DNA of 9,564 bases from JAZNQL01 sp045531205 (GCA_045531205.1 JAZSDN010000057.1:1-9564), one strand, 5' to 3'; counted from the first letter of the stretch, positions 1 through 6,778 are shown. Translations and numbers: made by a program. Notes: a model not told the origin generated them from the letters alone.

Positions 1-1
1 T

Positions 2-286
2 AAACTGGATAAAGATATTATGGTTGTCCTTGTGGCATATGCCACCTTGGAGTTTGAAGACTATGAGCCATATATCCCCGAGCTTGGACAAAACGGCGGA
101 CTTTTGCTAAATGCTCCCCTCATAACACAGGAAGTTTGTGCTTCTTTGCACCAAAAAGGCCTCAAGGTCGGTGCATGGACGCTGGACACAAGCGAAGATG
201 CGCAAAAATATACAGCTTTGGGCGCAGATTTTGTTGTGACAAACACAATCCCTGGGCTTAATCATATGATAAACGAAAACGAATAA
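2..286 (+). CDS. Glycerophosphodiester phosphodiesterase family protein, C-terminal part
   Basis: The 5' end is cut off by the window edge; the frame is open from base 2 to a TAA at 284-286, leaving about 94 residues. The visible part ends with the pattern of the last strands of a GDPD TIM barrel: a stretch ending LITQEVCASLHQKGLKVGAW, then TLDTSEDAQKYTALGADFVV and TN. In this family the W-T-(V/L) strand and the final G-(A/V)-D-x-(V/I)-(V/I)-T-(N/D) strand close the barrel. These enzymes hydrolyse glycerophosphodiesters to glycerol 3-phosphate and an alcohol. The metal-binding and catalytic residues lie in the missing N-terminal part, so activity and any signal peptide cannot be judged. A strong terminator begins directly after the stop codon, so this is the last gene of its transcript. 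The family call rests on these barrel motifs only. Confidence 0.8.
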   Translation, partial: KLDKDIMVVLVAYATLEFEDYEPYIPELGQNGGLLLNAPLITQEVCASLHQKGLKVGAWTLDTSEDAQKYTALGADFVVTNTIPGLNHMINENE

Positions 287-324
287 AAAAAAGGAACATA
301 CTTTTTTAAGTATGTTCCTTTTTT
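287..324 (+). terminator. Intrinsic terminator of the GDPD gene
   Basis: A perfect 11-bp stem (GGAACATACTT at 293-303, AAGTATGTTCC at 308-318) with a TTTT loop is flanked by A6 (287-292) and T6 (319-324), which extend the pairing to 17 bp. It starts immediately after the GDPD stop codon. The symmetric A/T flanks mean it could also work in the other direction. Confidence 0.92.
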
Positions 325-356
325 CTGTTCTCCTGCGCACGCTTTCTTTGGCAAAA

Positions 357-446
357 AAAACACAGGTGTGTGTTTTGGAGCGTCTTTGCAGACGTCGTGC
401 TACGCGTGACGTCGAAACTTAGCGGAAAAACATATACCTGTGTTTT
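357..446 (+). repeat. Structured dispersed element, copy 1
   Basis: The outer helix pairs 357-376 with 427-446 (20 bp, two G.U pairs when read on the + strand). The conserved internal loop has GGAGCGTCTTTGCA on the 5' side (377-390) and CGAAACTTAGCG on the 3' side (413-424). The inner hairpin pairs 391-400 with 404-413 and has a TAC loop. It lies between the GDPD terminator and the end of coaX. A run of As at 353-360 becomes a T-tail on the - strand, so besides any RNA function of its own it may end the coaX transcript. Copy 2 matches it closely in arms, inner stem and right flank. Confidence 0.85.
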
Positions 447-463
447 GTAATTAATTGTACCGC

Positions 464-1231
464 TTATATATTGTTTTTATTATAAATAATCATTAATCCC
501 TTCAATAATAATTCATCGTCTAAAATAATTTCCTTCTTGCAAAGGGGTACAACGCTTCCTGCCAGACCGCCTGTTGCAATAACGGTTTCTATTTTGCCCA
601 TTTCCTCTTCGATGCGCTCAATCATTCCGTCAATATACGAAGCTGTTGAGTAGAGTATTCCGCTCTTCATAGAGTCAACAGTATTCTTTGCCAAAACCTT
701 ACTGGGCGCCTCCAGACTTATTTTTGGAAGCTGAGATGTTCCGCCAACCAAGGAGTTGAGCGATACCTCAATGCCTGGAATAATTACTGTTCCTACATAG
801 TTTTTGTCCTTGTCTATGGCAGAAATTGTTGTTGCCGTACCCATATCAAAGAACAAAAGCGGTGCTTTGTATTCGTTTATCGCGGCAACTGCTCCCACAA
901 CAAGGTCTGCGCCGACTGCGGCGGGGTTGTCCATTATAATGTTAAGCCCTGTTTTTAGCCCAGGCCCAACCGAGAGAATTTTGTTCTTTGTCAGCTTGCC
1001 TATTGCCTTTTTTATCACATTTGTGAGCGACGGTACAACCGACGAGATTATTCCTCCGTCAATCTCTTTTGTATTTATGCCGTATATTTCGAGTACGTTT
1101 TTAAAGCTTACGGCATATTCAAGCTCTGTTGCCGTGTGCTTGGTAGAAAGTCTTTCGGTAAAAACTATCTCCTCGCCCTCAAAGCAGCCTATTACTATGT
1201 TTGTATTTCCTATATCTATTGCCAAAATCAT
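464..1231 (-). CDS. coaX: Type III pantothenate kinase
   Basis: The 255-residue product matches the usual CoaX length and phosphorylates pantothenate to 4'-phosphopantothenate, the first committed step to CoA, in the cytosol. It belongs to the acetate/sugar kinase-Hsc70-actin (ASKHA) fold. Visible motifs are the phosphate-1 loop DIGNT (6-10), SSVVPSLT (63-70), GADLVVGAVAA (107-117) with the probable catalytic Asp109, and FFDMGTATT (127-135), the phosphate-2/cation loop. The family motif is usually G-x-D-R; here Leu110 replaces the Arg. The start is chosen at the MILAIDIGNT methionine, behind an AAGGCGGG ribosome binding site. It begins 17 bases after the panD stop and is the last gene of the pan operon. 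Type III enzymes are known to resist feedback inhibition by CoA. Element copy 1 lies just past its stop codon and may terminate the transcript. Confidence 0.96.
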   Translation of the reverse strand: MILAIDIGNTNIVIGCFEGEEIVFTERLSTKHTATELEYAVSFKNVLEIYGINTKEIDGGIISSVVPSLTNVIKKAIGKLTKNKILSVGPGLKTGLNIIMDNPAAVGADLVVGAVAAINEYKAPLLFFDMGTATTISAIDKDKNYVGTVIIPGIEVSLNSLVGGTSQLPKISLEAPSKVLAKNTVDSMKSGILYSTASYIDGMIERIEEEMGKIETVIATGGLAGSVVPLCKKEIILDDELLLKGLMIIYNKNNI

Positions 1232-1248
1232 ATTATTCCCGCCTTTTT

Positions 1249-1632
1249 TCAGAAAATAGTCGAGTGCTTTTCGTAATCGGTGATTTCTTTGATTGAGTTG
1301 TCATCGTTTACAAAAACAACCTTTGGCATATGTGTTTTTGCCTCGCTTGGTGTCATATCGGCATATGCCATTATAATAATTTTGTCACCTTTTTGTACAC
1401 ATCTTGCTGCCGCACCATTGAGGCAGATTACACCCGAGCCTCTTTCGCCCGCAATTGTGTATGTTTCAAAACGTGCACCGTTATTTATGTTTGCAATTTG
1501 TACTTTTTCGTATTCAAAAATCCCCGCTGCTTCCAAAAGATCTATATCAATTGTGATTGAGCCTATATAATCAAGCTCCGCCTGTGTAACTGTGGCACGG
1601 TGGATTTTTGCTTTGAGCATTGTTATATTCAT
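1249..1632 (-). CDS. panD: Aspartate 1-decarboxylase proenzyme
   Basis: The 127-residue protein decarboxylates L-aspartate to beta-alanine using a pyruvoyl group made by self-cleavage. The cleavage site is visible: Tyr22-Ile-Gly24-Ser25, where Ser25 becomes the pyruvoyl residue. Lys9, Arg54, Thr57 and Tyr58 stand at the positions known in the E. coli enzyme, and the length is nearly the same (E. coli 126). The frame is open upstream to 1710, but the start is placed at MNITMLKAK (1632). That choice keeps the Gly24-Ser25 numbering and has an AAAAAGGAGA ribosome binding site just upstream; the extra 26 residues are basic and non-conserved and would run back to the edge of the repeat element. No separate PanM-type maturation factor is seen. 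It lies 193 bases after panC, with element copy 2 in between, and 17 bases before coaX. Confidence 0.97.
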   Translation of the reverse strand: MNITMLKAKIHRATVTQAELDYIGSITIDIDLLEAAGIFEYEKVQIANINNGARFETYTIAGERGSGVICLNGAAARCVQKGDKIIIMAYADMTPSEAKTHMPKVVFVNDDNSIKEITDYEKHSTIF

Positions 1633-1708
1633 TGTTTTTCTCCTTTTTGTAAAGTCCCTGCAAATGGCTTCTCCTCGAGGGGAAGGCTTCCTGTGCCTCT
1701 TCTTTTGC

Positions 1709-1803
1709 AAAAAACGCAGGTGTGTGTTTTGGAGCGTCTTCTAAGACGTCGTGCTACGCGTGACGTCGAAACTTAGCGGAAAAAACATATACCTGTGTTT
1801 TTT
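1709..1803 (+). repeat. Structured dispersed element, copy 2 (inside the pan operon)
   Basis: The outer helix pairs 1709-1730 with 1782-1803 (22 bp, three G.U pairs on the + strand). The loop has GGAGCG at 1731-1736 and CTTAGCG at 1772-1778. The inner hairpin pairs 1745-1754 with 1758-1767 around TAC. It differs from the other copies where TTGCAG is replaced by TCTAAG (1740-1745). It sits between the panC stop (1826) and the panD start (1632). On the - strand, the direction of pan transcription, it is a long hairpin followed by T6, so it could cause partial termination or protect an mRNA end between panC and panD. Confidence 0.85.
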
Positions 1804-1825
1804 GTAATTAAATGCGCCGCTTATA

Positions 1826-2665
1826 TCACGCAGAAAAGTTGTCTATCAGGCGTGTTTTCCCTATCCTTACCGCAATGGCACAAAGGATTGGGCGGTCTAT
1901 CACGTCCAAAGGCTGCATGGTAAGAGAATCAACTATCTTGACGTAGTCAATCTCTGCAAGAGGCTCTGCCATGATTTCTCGTTTTATTACATCAATAACG
2001 GCTGCGGCATTTTTTGCGCCGCCCTCTACAAGCTCTTTGCCCTTTTTGAGCGAGCGCGACAAAACCAAAGCCGCCTGTCTCTCCTCTTTGCTAAGATATG
2101 TGTTACGAGAGGACTTTGCAAGTCCGTCTTCCTCACGAATTATGGGGCAGCCGATTATCTCTATGTCCATATTAAGGTCTGTTACCATTTTTTTGATAAT
2201 TGCAAGCTGCTGCGCGTCCTTTTGTCCAAAATATGCTCTGTCGGGAGTTACTATGTTAAACAGCTTCATCACAACAGTCTGTACACCCCTGAAGTGCACG
2301 GGCCTTGATAGTCCGCAAAGCTCCTCGGTAAGAACGCTCATATCAACATATGTGCAAAAGTTTTCTCTATACATCTCGTCGCTTTCGGGATTAAAGACAA
2401 TGTCTGCGCCCAGCTTTCGGCACAAATCGCAGTCGCGGTCAAGGTCGCGCGGATAGCTCTCCAAATCTTCCGAAGGACCAAACTGCATAGGATTTACAAA
2501 AATCGACACAACAGTCTTGTCGTTTTCCTTTACGCTTTTCTCTATCAAAGACGCGTGTCCTTCGTGCAGATATCCCATTGTGGGAACAAAGCCAACTGTC
2601 TTTCCTTCACTTTTCCATTTTTTTATCTGTTGTCTTACTTCGTTTATTGTTTTAACCAATATCAT
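1826..2665 (-). CDS. panC: Pantothenate synthetase (pantoate-beta-alanine ligase)
   Basis: The 279-residue protein joins (R)-pantoate and beta-alanine with ATP, via a pantoyl adenylate, to give pantothenate. It is a member of the cytidylyltransferase/HIGH superfamily. Motifs in order: PTMGYLHEGH (28-37) holding the HIGH-like nucleotide site His34 and His37; FVNPMQFGP (56-64); GLSRPVHFRGV (118-128); YFGQKDAQQ (145-153), binding pantoate and ATP; and REEDGLAKSSRN (177-188), the KMSKS-like loop. The length is typical. The start codon has AAGGAGC upstream at good spacing. It begins 29 bases after the panB stop, which fits co-transcription. The next gene, panD, makes its co-substrate beta-alanine. 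No key residue appears to be missing. Confidence 0.98.
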   Translation of the reverse strand: MILVKTINEVRQQIKKWKSEGKTVGFVPTMGYLHEGHASLIEKSVKENDKTVVSIFVNPMQFGPSEDLESYPRDLDRDCDLCRKLGADIVFNPESDEMYRENFCTYVDMSVLTEELCGLSRPVHFRGVQTVVMKLFNIVTPDRAYFGQKDAQQLAIIKKMVTDLNMDIEIIGCPIIREEDGLAKSSRNTYLSKEERQAALVLSRSLKKGKELVEGGAKNAAAVIDVIKREIMAEPLAEIDYVKIVDSLTMQPLDVIDRPILCAIAVRIGKTRLIDNFSA

Positions 2666-2694
2666 TTTTATCGCTCCTTGCCTTGTGCCGCTAA

Positions 2695-3522
2695 TTAATA
2701 CAATTTGTCAAGCACATCATCGCTTAGTGCAAATGTGTTCTCCTGTTTTGGAAACTCACCGCTTTTTACTTCTTTTATATACTCGCTAAATGCTTCTTTC
2801 ATAATTGTACCCACATCTGCAAACTTTTTAACAAATTTTGGTGTAAAATCGGTAAACATTCCAAGCATATCCTGATATACCAAAACCTGTCCGTCGCAAA
2901 ATCTTCCCGCACCAATGCCGATTGTGGGGATGTTTACGCTTTCGGTAACGAGCTTTGCAAGCTTTTCGGGAACACATTCCATCACAAGAGCCACCGCTCC
3001 TGCCTCTTCTACGATTTTTGCATCTTCTATTATTTTTTTTGCACTTTCCTCACTTTTGCCCTGAACCTTAAAAGAGCCAAAGGCATTAATCGACTGAGGA
3101 GTGAGGCCAATATGTCCTATTACGGGGATAGATGCATTGGTTATTGCTCTGATTTGTTCTCTTACGGCTGCACCGCCCTCAAGCTTGACTGCTTGTGCGC
3201 CGCCCTCTTTTATAAGTCTGCCCGCATTTTTTACTGCGTCATAGGTGGAGGTCTGATATGACATAAACGGCATATCCGCTATAACGAGCGCATTTTTTGC
3301 GCCGCGCGCCACCGCTTTGGTGTGGTGCAAAATATCCTCCATTGTTACGGGAAGTGTGTCGGGATACCCGAGTATAACAGTTCCCAATGAGTCGCCTACC
3401 AAAATTGTATTTACTCCCGCTTCATCAATAAGCTTCGCCGTGGAATAATCATATGCGGTAAGCATCGTTATTTTGTCGCCTGATTTCTTTTGCGACAAAA
3501 GTGTTGCTACTGTGTTTTTCAT
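2695..3522 (-). CDS. panB: 3-methyl-2-oxobutanoate hydroxymethyltransferase (ketopantoate hydroxymethyltransferase)
   Basis: The 275-residue enzyme transfers a one-carbon unit from 5,10-methylene-tetrahydrofolate to alpha-ketoisovalerate to give ketopantoate, the first step of pantothenate synthesis. It is a TIM-barrel enzyme of the PEP mutase/isocitrate lyase superfamily. Visible landmarks are LTAYDYSTAK (21-30), VGDSLG with metal-binding Asp44 (42-47), ADMPF with Asp83 (82-86), KLEGG with Glu115, HIGLTPQ (137-143), the catalytic-acid region MEC with Glu182, and GIGAG (202-206). An open frame continues upstream to 3633, but the start at 3522 is preferred. It matches the family N-terminus (T-x-A-x-L near residue 5-9), has AAAAAGGAGA upstream, and the longer version would run across the promoter. 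First gene of the panB-panC-panD-coaX transcript. Confidence 0.97.
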   Translation of the reverse strand: MKNTVATLLSQKKSGDKITMLTAYDYSTAKLIDEAGVNTILVGDSLGTVILGYPDTLPVTMEDILHHTKAVARGAKNALVIADMPFMSYQTSTYDAVKNAGRLIKEGGAQAVKLEGGAAVREQIRAITNASIPVIGHIGLTPQSINAFGSFKVQGKSEESAKKIIEDAKIVEEAGAVALVMECVPEKLAKLVTESVNIPTIGIGAGRFCDGQVLVYQDMLGMFTDFTPKFVKKFADVGTIMKEAFSEYIKEVKSGEFPKQENTFALSDDVLDKLY

Positions 3523-3582
3523 AAGAATTTTCTCCTTTTTGATACTGTTTCTTTTGCAAGAATACAATTCATTTACTAAATA

Positions 3583-3611
3583 AGTATACCACAAAAATTT
3601 TTTCTTGTCTA
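3583..3611 (-). promoter_or_regulatory. Promoter of the panB-panC-panD-coaX operon
   Basis: Read on the - strand: TAGACA (-35, at 3606-3611), a 17-base spacer, then TATACT (-10, at 3583-3588). Both boxes are five-of-six matches to the sigma-A consensus. Transcription would start near 3576, giving a leader of about 54 bases, too short for a typical riboswitch. No operator was recognised. Confidence 0.8.
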
Positions 3612-3656
3612 TATTTTTCCCCACACTTATCATGTGTATAAATCACAAAAAACCGC

Positions 3657-3685
3657 TGGACAATCATATATAAATATGATAAAAT
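3657..3685 (+). promoter_or_regulatory. Promoter of the RsmF-type methyltransferase gene
   Basis: TGGACA (3657-3662), a 17-base spacer and TAAAAT (3680-3685) match sigma-A boxes at five of six positions each. The start would be near 3692, with a leader of about 24 bases containing AAGGAAG (3704-3710). It is divergent from the panB promoter, with the two -35 boxes 45 bases apart. Confidence 0.8.
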
Positions 3686-3715
3686 ACTTATATCAATCAA
3701 AAGAAGGAAGATTTT

Positions 3716-5071
3716 ATGAACTTGCCGCAAGACTTTGTGCAAAGAATGCAAAAAATGCTCAAAACTGAATATGACGATTTTGAAAAGGCTTTTTGCACGG
3801 GCGAAAATCACGCCTCAATACGCATAAATTCTCTCAAAGACAATGCCAAAGACGCTGTAGAAGAAGAATTTGGAAAAATGGAAGAGGTCCCATGGTGCGA
3901 CAACGGCCTCTACATACAAAAGGTCAAAATTTCGGGAAACCACCCCTATCATCTGGGCGGTCTTTTTTACTTTCAGGAGCCGTCGGCAATGGCGGCGGCA
4001 GAGGCTCTGCCGATAGACAGAGGCGACTTTGTGCTTGACCTTTGCGCAGCGCCGGGCGGCAAGTCGACGCACTTGGCGGCAAAGCTTGGGGGGAGCGGGC
4101 TTTTGGTAGCAAACGAAATCGTAAAAAAAAGAGCCTCAATCCTTTCTTCAAACATCGAAAGAATGGGCATAAAAAACGCAATTGTCACTAACGAAAGTCC
4201 CCAAAAGCTCGAGCAAAAATTCCCTCTCTTTTTTGACAAAATTCTTGTAGATGCTCCGTGCAGCGGCGAGGGAATGTTTAGAAAAGAAAAAAAAGCAATC
4301 GAGGAATGGTCCTATGAGCATACGCTATCGTGCGCAGAAAGACAAAAAAACATCTTAGACAGCGCCATAAAGATGCTCCGCCCGGGCGGGGAGCTGCTTT
4401 ATTCCACCTGTACCTTTGCACCCTGCGAAAACGAGGACATAGCAGCATATCTTATTAAAGAACACGGCATGGAGATAGAAAAAATTGATATGCCCTCTCT
4501 TTCTTGCGGAGAAAATAAGTGGTGCTCTTTGGATGTTGATGTTTCTCTATCTAGAAGGATTTTTCCGCACAGACAAAAGGGCGAGGGGCATTTTGTTGCT
4601 CTTTTTAAAAAGCCTTTATCTTACATAGAGGAGCGCAAGCATCCCAAATATAAAGAAAACAGCGATGCAGTTAAATTATATCGCACTTTTGAAAAGGAAA
4701 ATCTTAATGTTATCCTCAATGGATTTTTCAAATCCTTTGGCGATAAGCTGTATCTGCTTCCTTATAATATAGACATAGACAAAATTTGTACTCTCCGCTA
4801 CGGTCTTGAGCTGGGCGAATGTAAAAAGGGGAGATTTGAGCCGTCGCACGCACTCGCATTGGCTCTTAAAAAGGAAGATTTTAAGAGAGCAGTAAGCCTT
4901 GATTTGGAAAGTGAAGAAATAAAAAAATATCTTATGGGCGATGTTTTTGCATCAGATGAGCATGGCTGGTGCGCAGTTTGTGCTCTCCAATATCCAATCG
5001 GCTGGGGCAAAGCCTCAGGAGGCATCATGAAAAACAAACTCCCAAAAGGATTAAGACTTTTTAGTATGTAA
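3716..5071 (+). CDS. rsmF: RsmF/NOL1/NOP2/Sun-family 16S rRNA cytosine-C5 methyltransferase
   Basis: The 451-residue protein transfers a methyl group from S-adenosylmethionine to C5 of a cytosine in rRNA. Domains in order: an N-terminal RNA-binding region (about 1-85) ending in YFQEPSAM; the Rossmann methyltransferase core with SAM motif I DLCAAPGGKST (108-118); DAPCSGEGMFRKE (179-191) carrying Cys182; and STCTF (230-234) carrying Cys232. The two cysteines are the nucleophile/release pair of m5C methyltransferases. The C-terminal half (about 300-451), ending in GWGKASGGIMKNKLPKGLRL, resembles the RsmF C-terminal PUA-like extension common in Bacillota. The E. coli relative modifies C1407 of 16S rRNA; the exact target here is inferred. 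A single-gene transcript with its own promoter and a terminator after the stop codon. Confidence 0.93.
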   Translation: MNLPQDFVQRMQKMLKTEYDDFEKAFCTGENHASIRINSLKDNAKDAVEEEFGKMEEVPWCDNGLYIQKVKISGNHPYHLGGLFYFQEPSAMAAAEALPIDRGDFVLDLCAAPGGKSTHLAAKLGGSGLLVANEIVKKRASILSSNIERMGIKNAIVTNESPQKLEQKFPLFFDKILVDAPCSGEGMFRKEKKAIEEWSYEHTLSCAERQKNILDSAIKMLRPGGELLYSTCTFAPCENEDIAAYLIKEHGMEIEKIDMPSLSCGENKWCSLDVDVSLSRRIFPHRQKGEGHFVALFKKPLSYIEERKHPKYKENSDAVKLYRTFEKENLNVILNGFFKSFGDKLYLLPYNIDIDKICTLRYGLELGECKKGRFEPSHALALALKKEDFKRAVSLDLESEEIKKYLMGDVFASDEHGWCAVCALQYPIGWGKASGGIMKNKLPKGLRLFSM

Positions 5072-5100
5072 AAGGAAAATAAAATAAAATAAATTATAAT

Positions 5101-5152
5101 AAAAGGGATACACTTTAGAGCGTTTTTTGGGAAAAGTATACCCCTTTTTTTT
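5101..5152. terminator. Terminator-like hairpin after the methyltransferase gene, possibly a reduced relative of the element family
   Basis: Arms AAAAGGGATACACTTT (5101-5116) and AAAAGTATACCCC (5132-5144) followed by T8 (5145-5152) form a terminator-like hairpin 30 bases past the rsmF stop. On the + strand it has two A.C mismatches, which become G.U pairs on the - strand, so it may serve the convergent trmK/Nif3-like operon as well. The 5' part, ending AGAGCG, and the 3' part GGGAAAAGTATACCC resemble the outer parts of the nearby element copy 3 with the inner hairpin missing. Confidence 0.65.
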
Positions 5153-5164
5153 ATTGTGTTTTAC

Positions 5165-5269
5165 TAAAATAAAAAAAGGGTGTGTTTTGGAGCGTCTTTG
5201 CAGAAAAAAGCGTGCCAATGCGTGCTTTTTTCGAAACTTAGCGGAAAAACATACCCTTTTTTTATTTTA
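5165..5269 (+). repeat. Structured dispersed element, copy 3
   Basis: The outer helix pairs 5165-5188 with 5246-5269 (24 bp, one G.U). The conserved loop is GGAGCGTCTTTGCA (5189-5202) opposite CGAAACTTAGCG (5232-5243). The inner hairpin pairs 5203-5215 with 5220-5232 around CAAT. Its helix sequences (A-rich GGG arm, AAAAAAGC inner base) differ from copies 1 and 2 while pairing is kept. It lies between the convergent rsmF and Nif3-like genes, 50 bases past the latter's stop, and may act as its terminator on the - strand. Confidence 0.85.
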
Positions 5270-5319
5270 ATAATAAATGATCAAGCTTTGTGATAAGAAG
5301 CATAAGATACACAGTTTAT

Positions 5320-6093
5320 TTATAAAAATTTATATACGTCACAGTTTTCTTCTTTTACTACCTTTATATCAATGCCCTTTAGCATTTCGCAAAAAATATC
5401 CAAAACACAAATTTCGGTTGCATAGTGGCCCGCATCTATTATGCAAAGACCCTCTCGCATATTGTCAAGTGCGCCGTGATACTTGACATCACCTGTCACA
5501 AAAACATCACAGCCCTTTTCTATTGCTATATCTGCTTCTTCGATGCAGCTTCCTCCGCCTACGGCAACGGTTTTTATCTTTGTTTTAAGATTTCCTGTTG
5601 CGCGCAAAGGGGTGTTTAGCCTTTCTTTTACAAAAATAGCAAATTCTTCAAAGCTCATCTCTTTTTCCAGCTTTCCGTATCTGCCCATGCCTGCGCTCGG
5701 GTAGCCTTTTTCTTCTTCCAGAACCTTTATATCCGAAAGGGACAAAATCTGGGCAAGCCTTTGATTTATTCCATTTTCCGCTTTGTCGATGTTTGTATGA
5801 GCGCTTATAAGCGAGATGTCATTTTTTATTAGCATTTTAAGCATTTCGCCAAAATACGAATCGTAGTTTATCTCACCTATTTTGCCATATATAAACGGAT
5901 GATGTGTTATAATCAAATTACATTCGTTTTCTATGGCAGTTTTTATTGCTTCCTTTGATGCGTCAAGACATACGCAAATGCCCGTAACTTCTGCATTTTC
6001 GCTCCCGCACAAAAGACCTACGTTGTCCCACTCATATGCAAGAGAAAACGGCGCAAAATCGTCTATTATTCCCAAAATATCTTTTACTCTCAT
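5320..6093 (-). CDS. Nif3-like dinuclear metal centre protein (YqfO/YbgI family)
   Basis: The 257-residue protein belongs to the Nif3/DUF34 family, which forms hexameric toroids with a two-metal site in each subunit. The biochemical role is unsettled; annotation as a type 2 GTP cyclohydrolase is weakly supported. Metal ligands are visible: ITHHPF (62-67) with His64 and His65, SAHTNID (97-103) with His99 and Asp103, and DAGHYATE (220-227) with His223 and Glu227. Also seen are WDNVGLL (22-28) and TGDVKYHGALD (200-210). It is the short form, without the PII/CutA-like insert that makes B. subtilis YqfO about 370 residues. Its ATG overlaps the trmK stop (ATGA, 6090-6093), so the two are translationally coupled, as in the conserved trmK-yqfO pairing of Bacillota. 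Confidence 0.93.
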   Translation of the reverse strand: MRVKDILGIIDDFAPFSLAYEWDNVGLLCGSENAEVTGICVCLDASKEAIKTAIENECNLIITHHPFIYGKIGEINYDSYFGEMLKMLIKNDISLISAHTNIDKAENGINQRLAQILSLSDIKVLEEEKGYPSAGMGRYGKLEKEMSFEEFAIFVKERLNTPLRATGNLKTKIKTVAVGGGSCIEEADIAIEKGCDVFVTGDVKYHGALDNMREGLCIIDAGHYATEICVLDIFCEMLKGIDIKVVKEENCDVYKFL

Positions 6094-6761
6094 AACTTCT
6101 CCAATTCATTCAAAAGTCTTTCGTATTTAGAAAGCTTTTGTGTGTCAATTTCCTTTGATTTTCTAAGTCCTGTAATTACTTTTCTAAGTTCTCGTTCTTT
6201 CTTTTGATATAGCTTTTTATAATTTTTGTGATTTTTGAGATAGGGCGGAATATGATATTCTATTTCTTTTTCAAAATGCTCCATGTGTCCGCATTTTACC
6301 GACAAAATATTATAAACCTTAAAGCCTTCGGTTGCAATATCCTCTTTTTCAATTACAAAATCATTTTCTATGAGCCAATGCCTTAGCGTTTCTTGCGAGT
6401 TCATCGGCTGAAGTATAAGGTGGCGGCACCTTGCTTTTTTGATATTTTCTTTCAAAATTTCTTCTATCAGCTCACCGCCCATGCCCGCTATTATAATGGT
6501 ATCGGCCTCATTTTCCTCTATGGGAGCAAGTCCGCTTCCCAGACGGGCTACAACAGATTGCTCTTTGTTATATTTTTTTATATTATCAGAAGCAATCTTT
6601 AGTGGTCCTTCTTTGATGTCGCAGGCTATGACTTTTTTTGCTCTGCCCTCCGAAACAAGAGTTATCGCAACATACGCATGGTCGCACCCAATATCTGCAA
6701 CAACATTTGCATCGGTTATAAAATTTATTATACTTCTGAGTCTTGGTGTTATATTAAACAT
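6090..6761 (-). CDS. trmK: tRNA (adenine(22)-N1)-methyltransferase
   Basis: The 223-residue class I SAM-dependent methyltransferase makes m1A22 in tRNA. Motif I is DIGCDHAY (23-30), followed by ACDIKEGPL (46-54), where the Asp binds the SAM ribose. The family-specific motifs IAGMGGELI (91-99) and LQPMNSQETLRHWL (117-130) are both present. The last 50 or so residues are rich in Lys and Glu and probably form the helical coiled-coil domain known from B. subtilis TrmK. The start has ACAGGAGA at proper spacing, about 10 bases after a strong hairpin in the leader (6779-6805). It overlaps the Nif3-like gene by four bases. I found no convincing promoter directly upstream; the 330-base region before it is described separately. 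Confidence 0.95.
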   Translation of the reverse strand: MFNITPRLRSIINFITDANVVADIGCDHAYVAITLVSEGRAKKVIACDIKEGPLKIASDNIKKYNKEQSVVARLGSGLAPIEENEADTIIIAGMGGELIEEILKENIKKARCRHLILQPMNSQETLRHWLIENDFVIEKEDIATEGFKVYNILSVKCGHMEHFEKEIEYHIPPYLKNHKNYKKLYQKKERELRKVITGLRKSKEIDTQKLSKYERLLNELEKL

Positions 6762-6778
6762 CTTTTCTCCTGTCTTTT

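Noticed and set aside
377..424. Hammerhead ribozyme, because CGAAAC and GTC occur in the conserved loop
   Set aside because: The obligatory CTGATGA strand is absent in all four copies and the helix order does not fit. I also saw no fit to twister, pistol, hatchet or HDV-like cores from memory.
804..1259. Long + strand open frames inside coaX, panC and the secreted-protein gene
   Set aside because: They are antisense to well-supported genes, lack good ribosome binding sites and show no family resemblance.
1249..1710. Longer panD reading frame starting at 1710
   Set aside because: The extra 26 residues are not family-like, and the start at 1632 has a good ribosome binding site and restores the Gly24-Ser25 processing position.
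3523..3576. A riboswitch in the panB leader
   Set aside because: The predicted leader is only about 54 bases and holds no recognisable aptamer.
2695..3633. Longer panB reading frame starting at 3633
   Set aside because: It would cover the promoter at 3583-3611, so the proposed transcript would start inside it; the start at 3522 has a strong ribosome binding site and fits the family.
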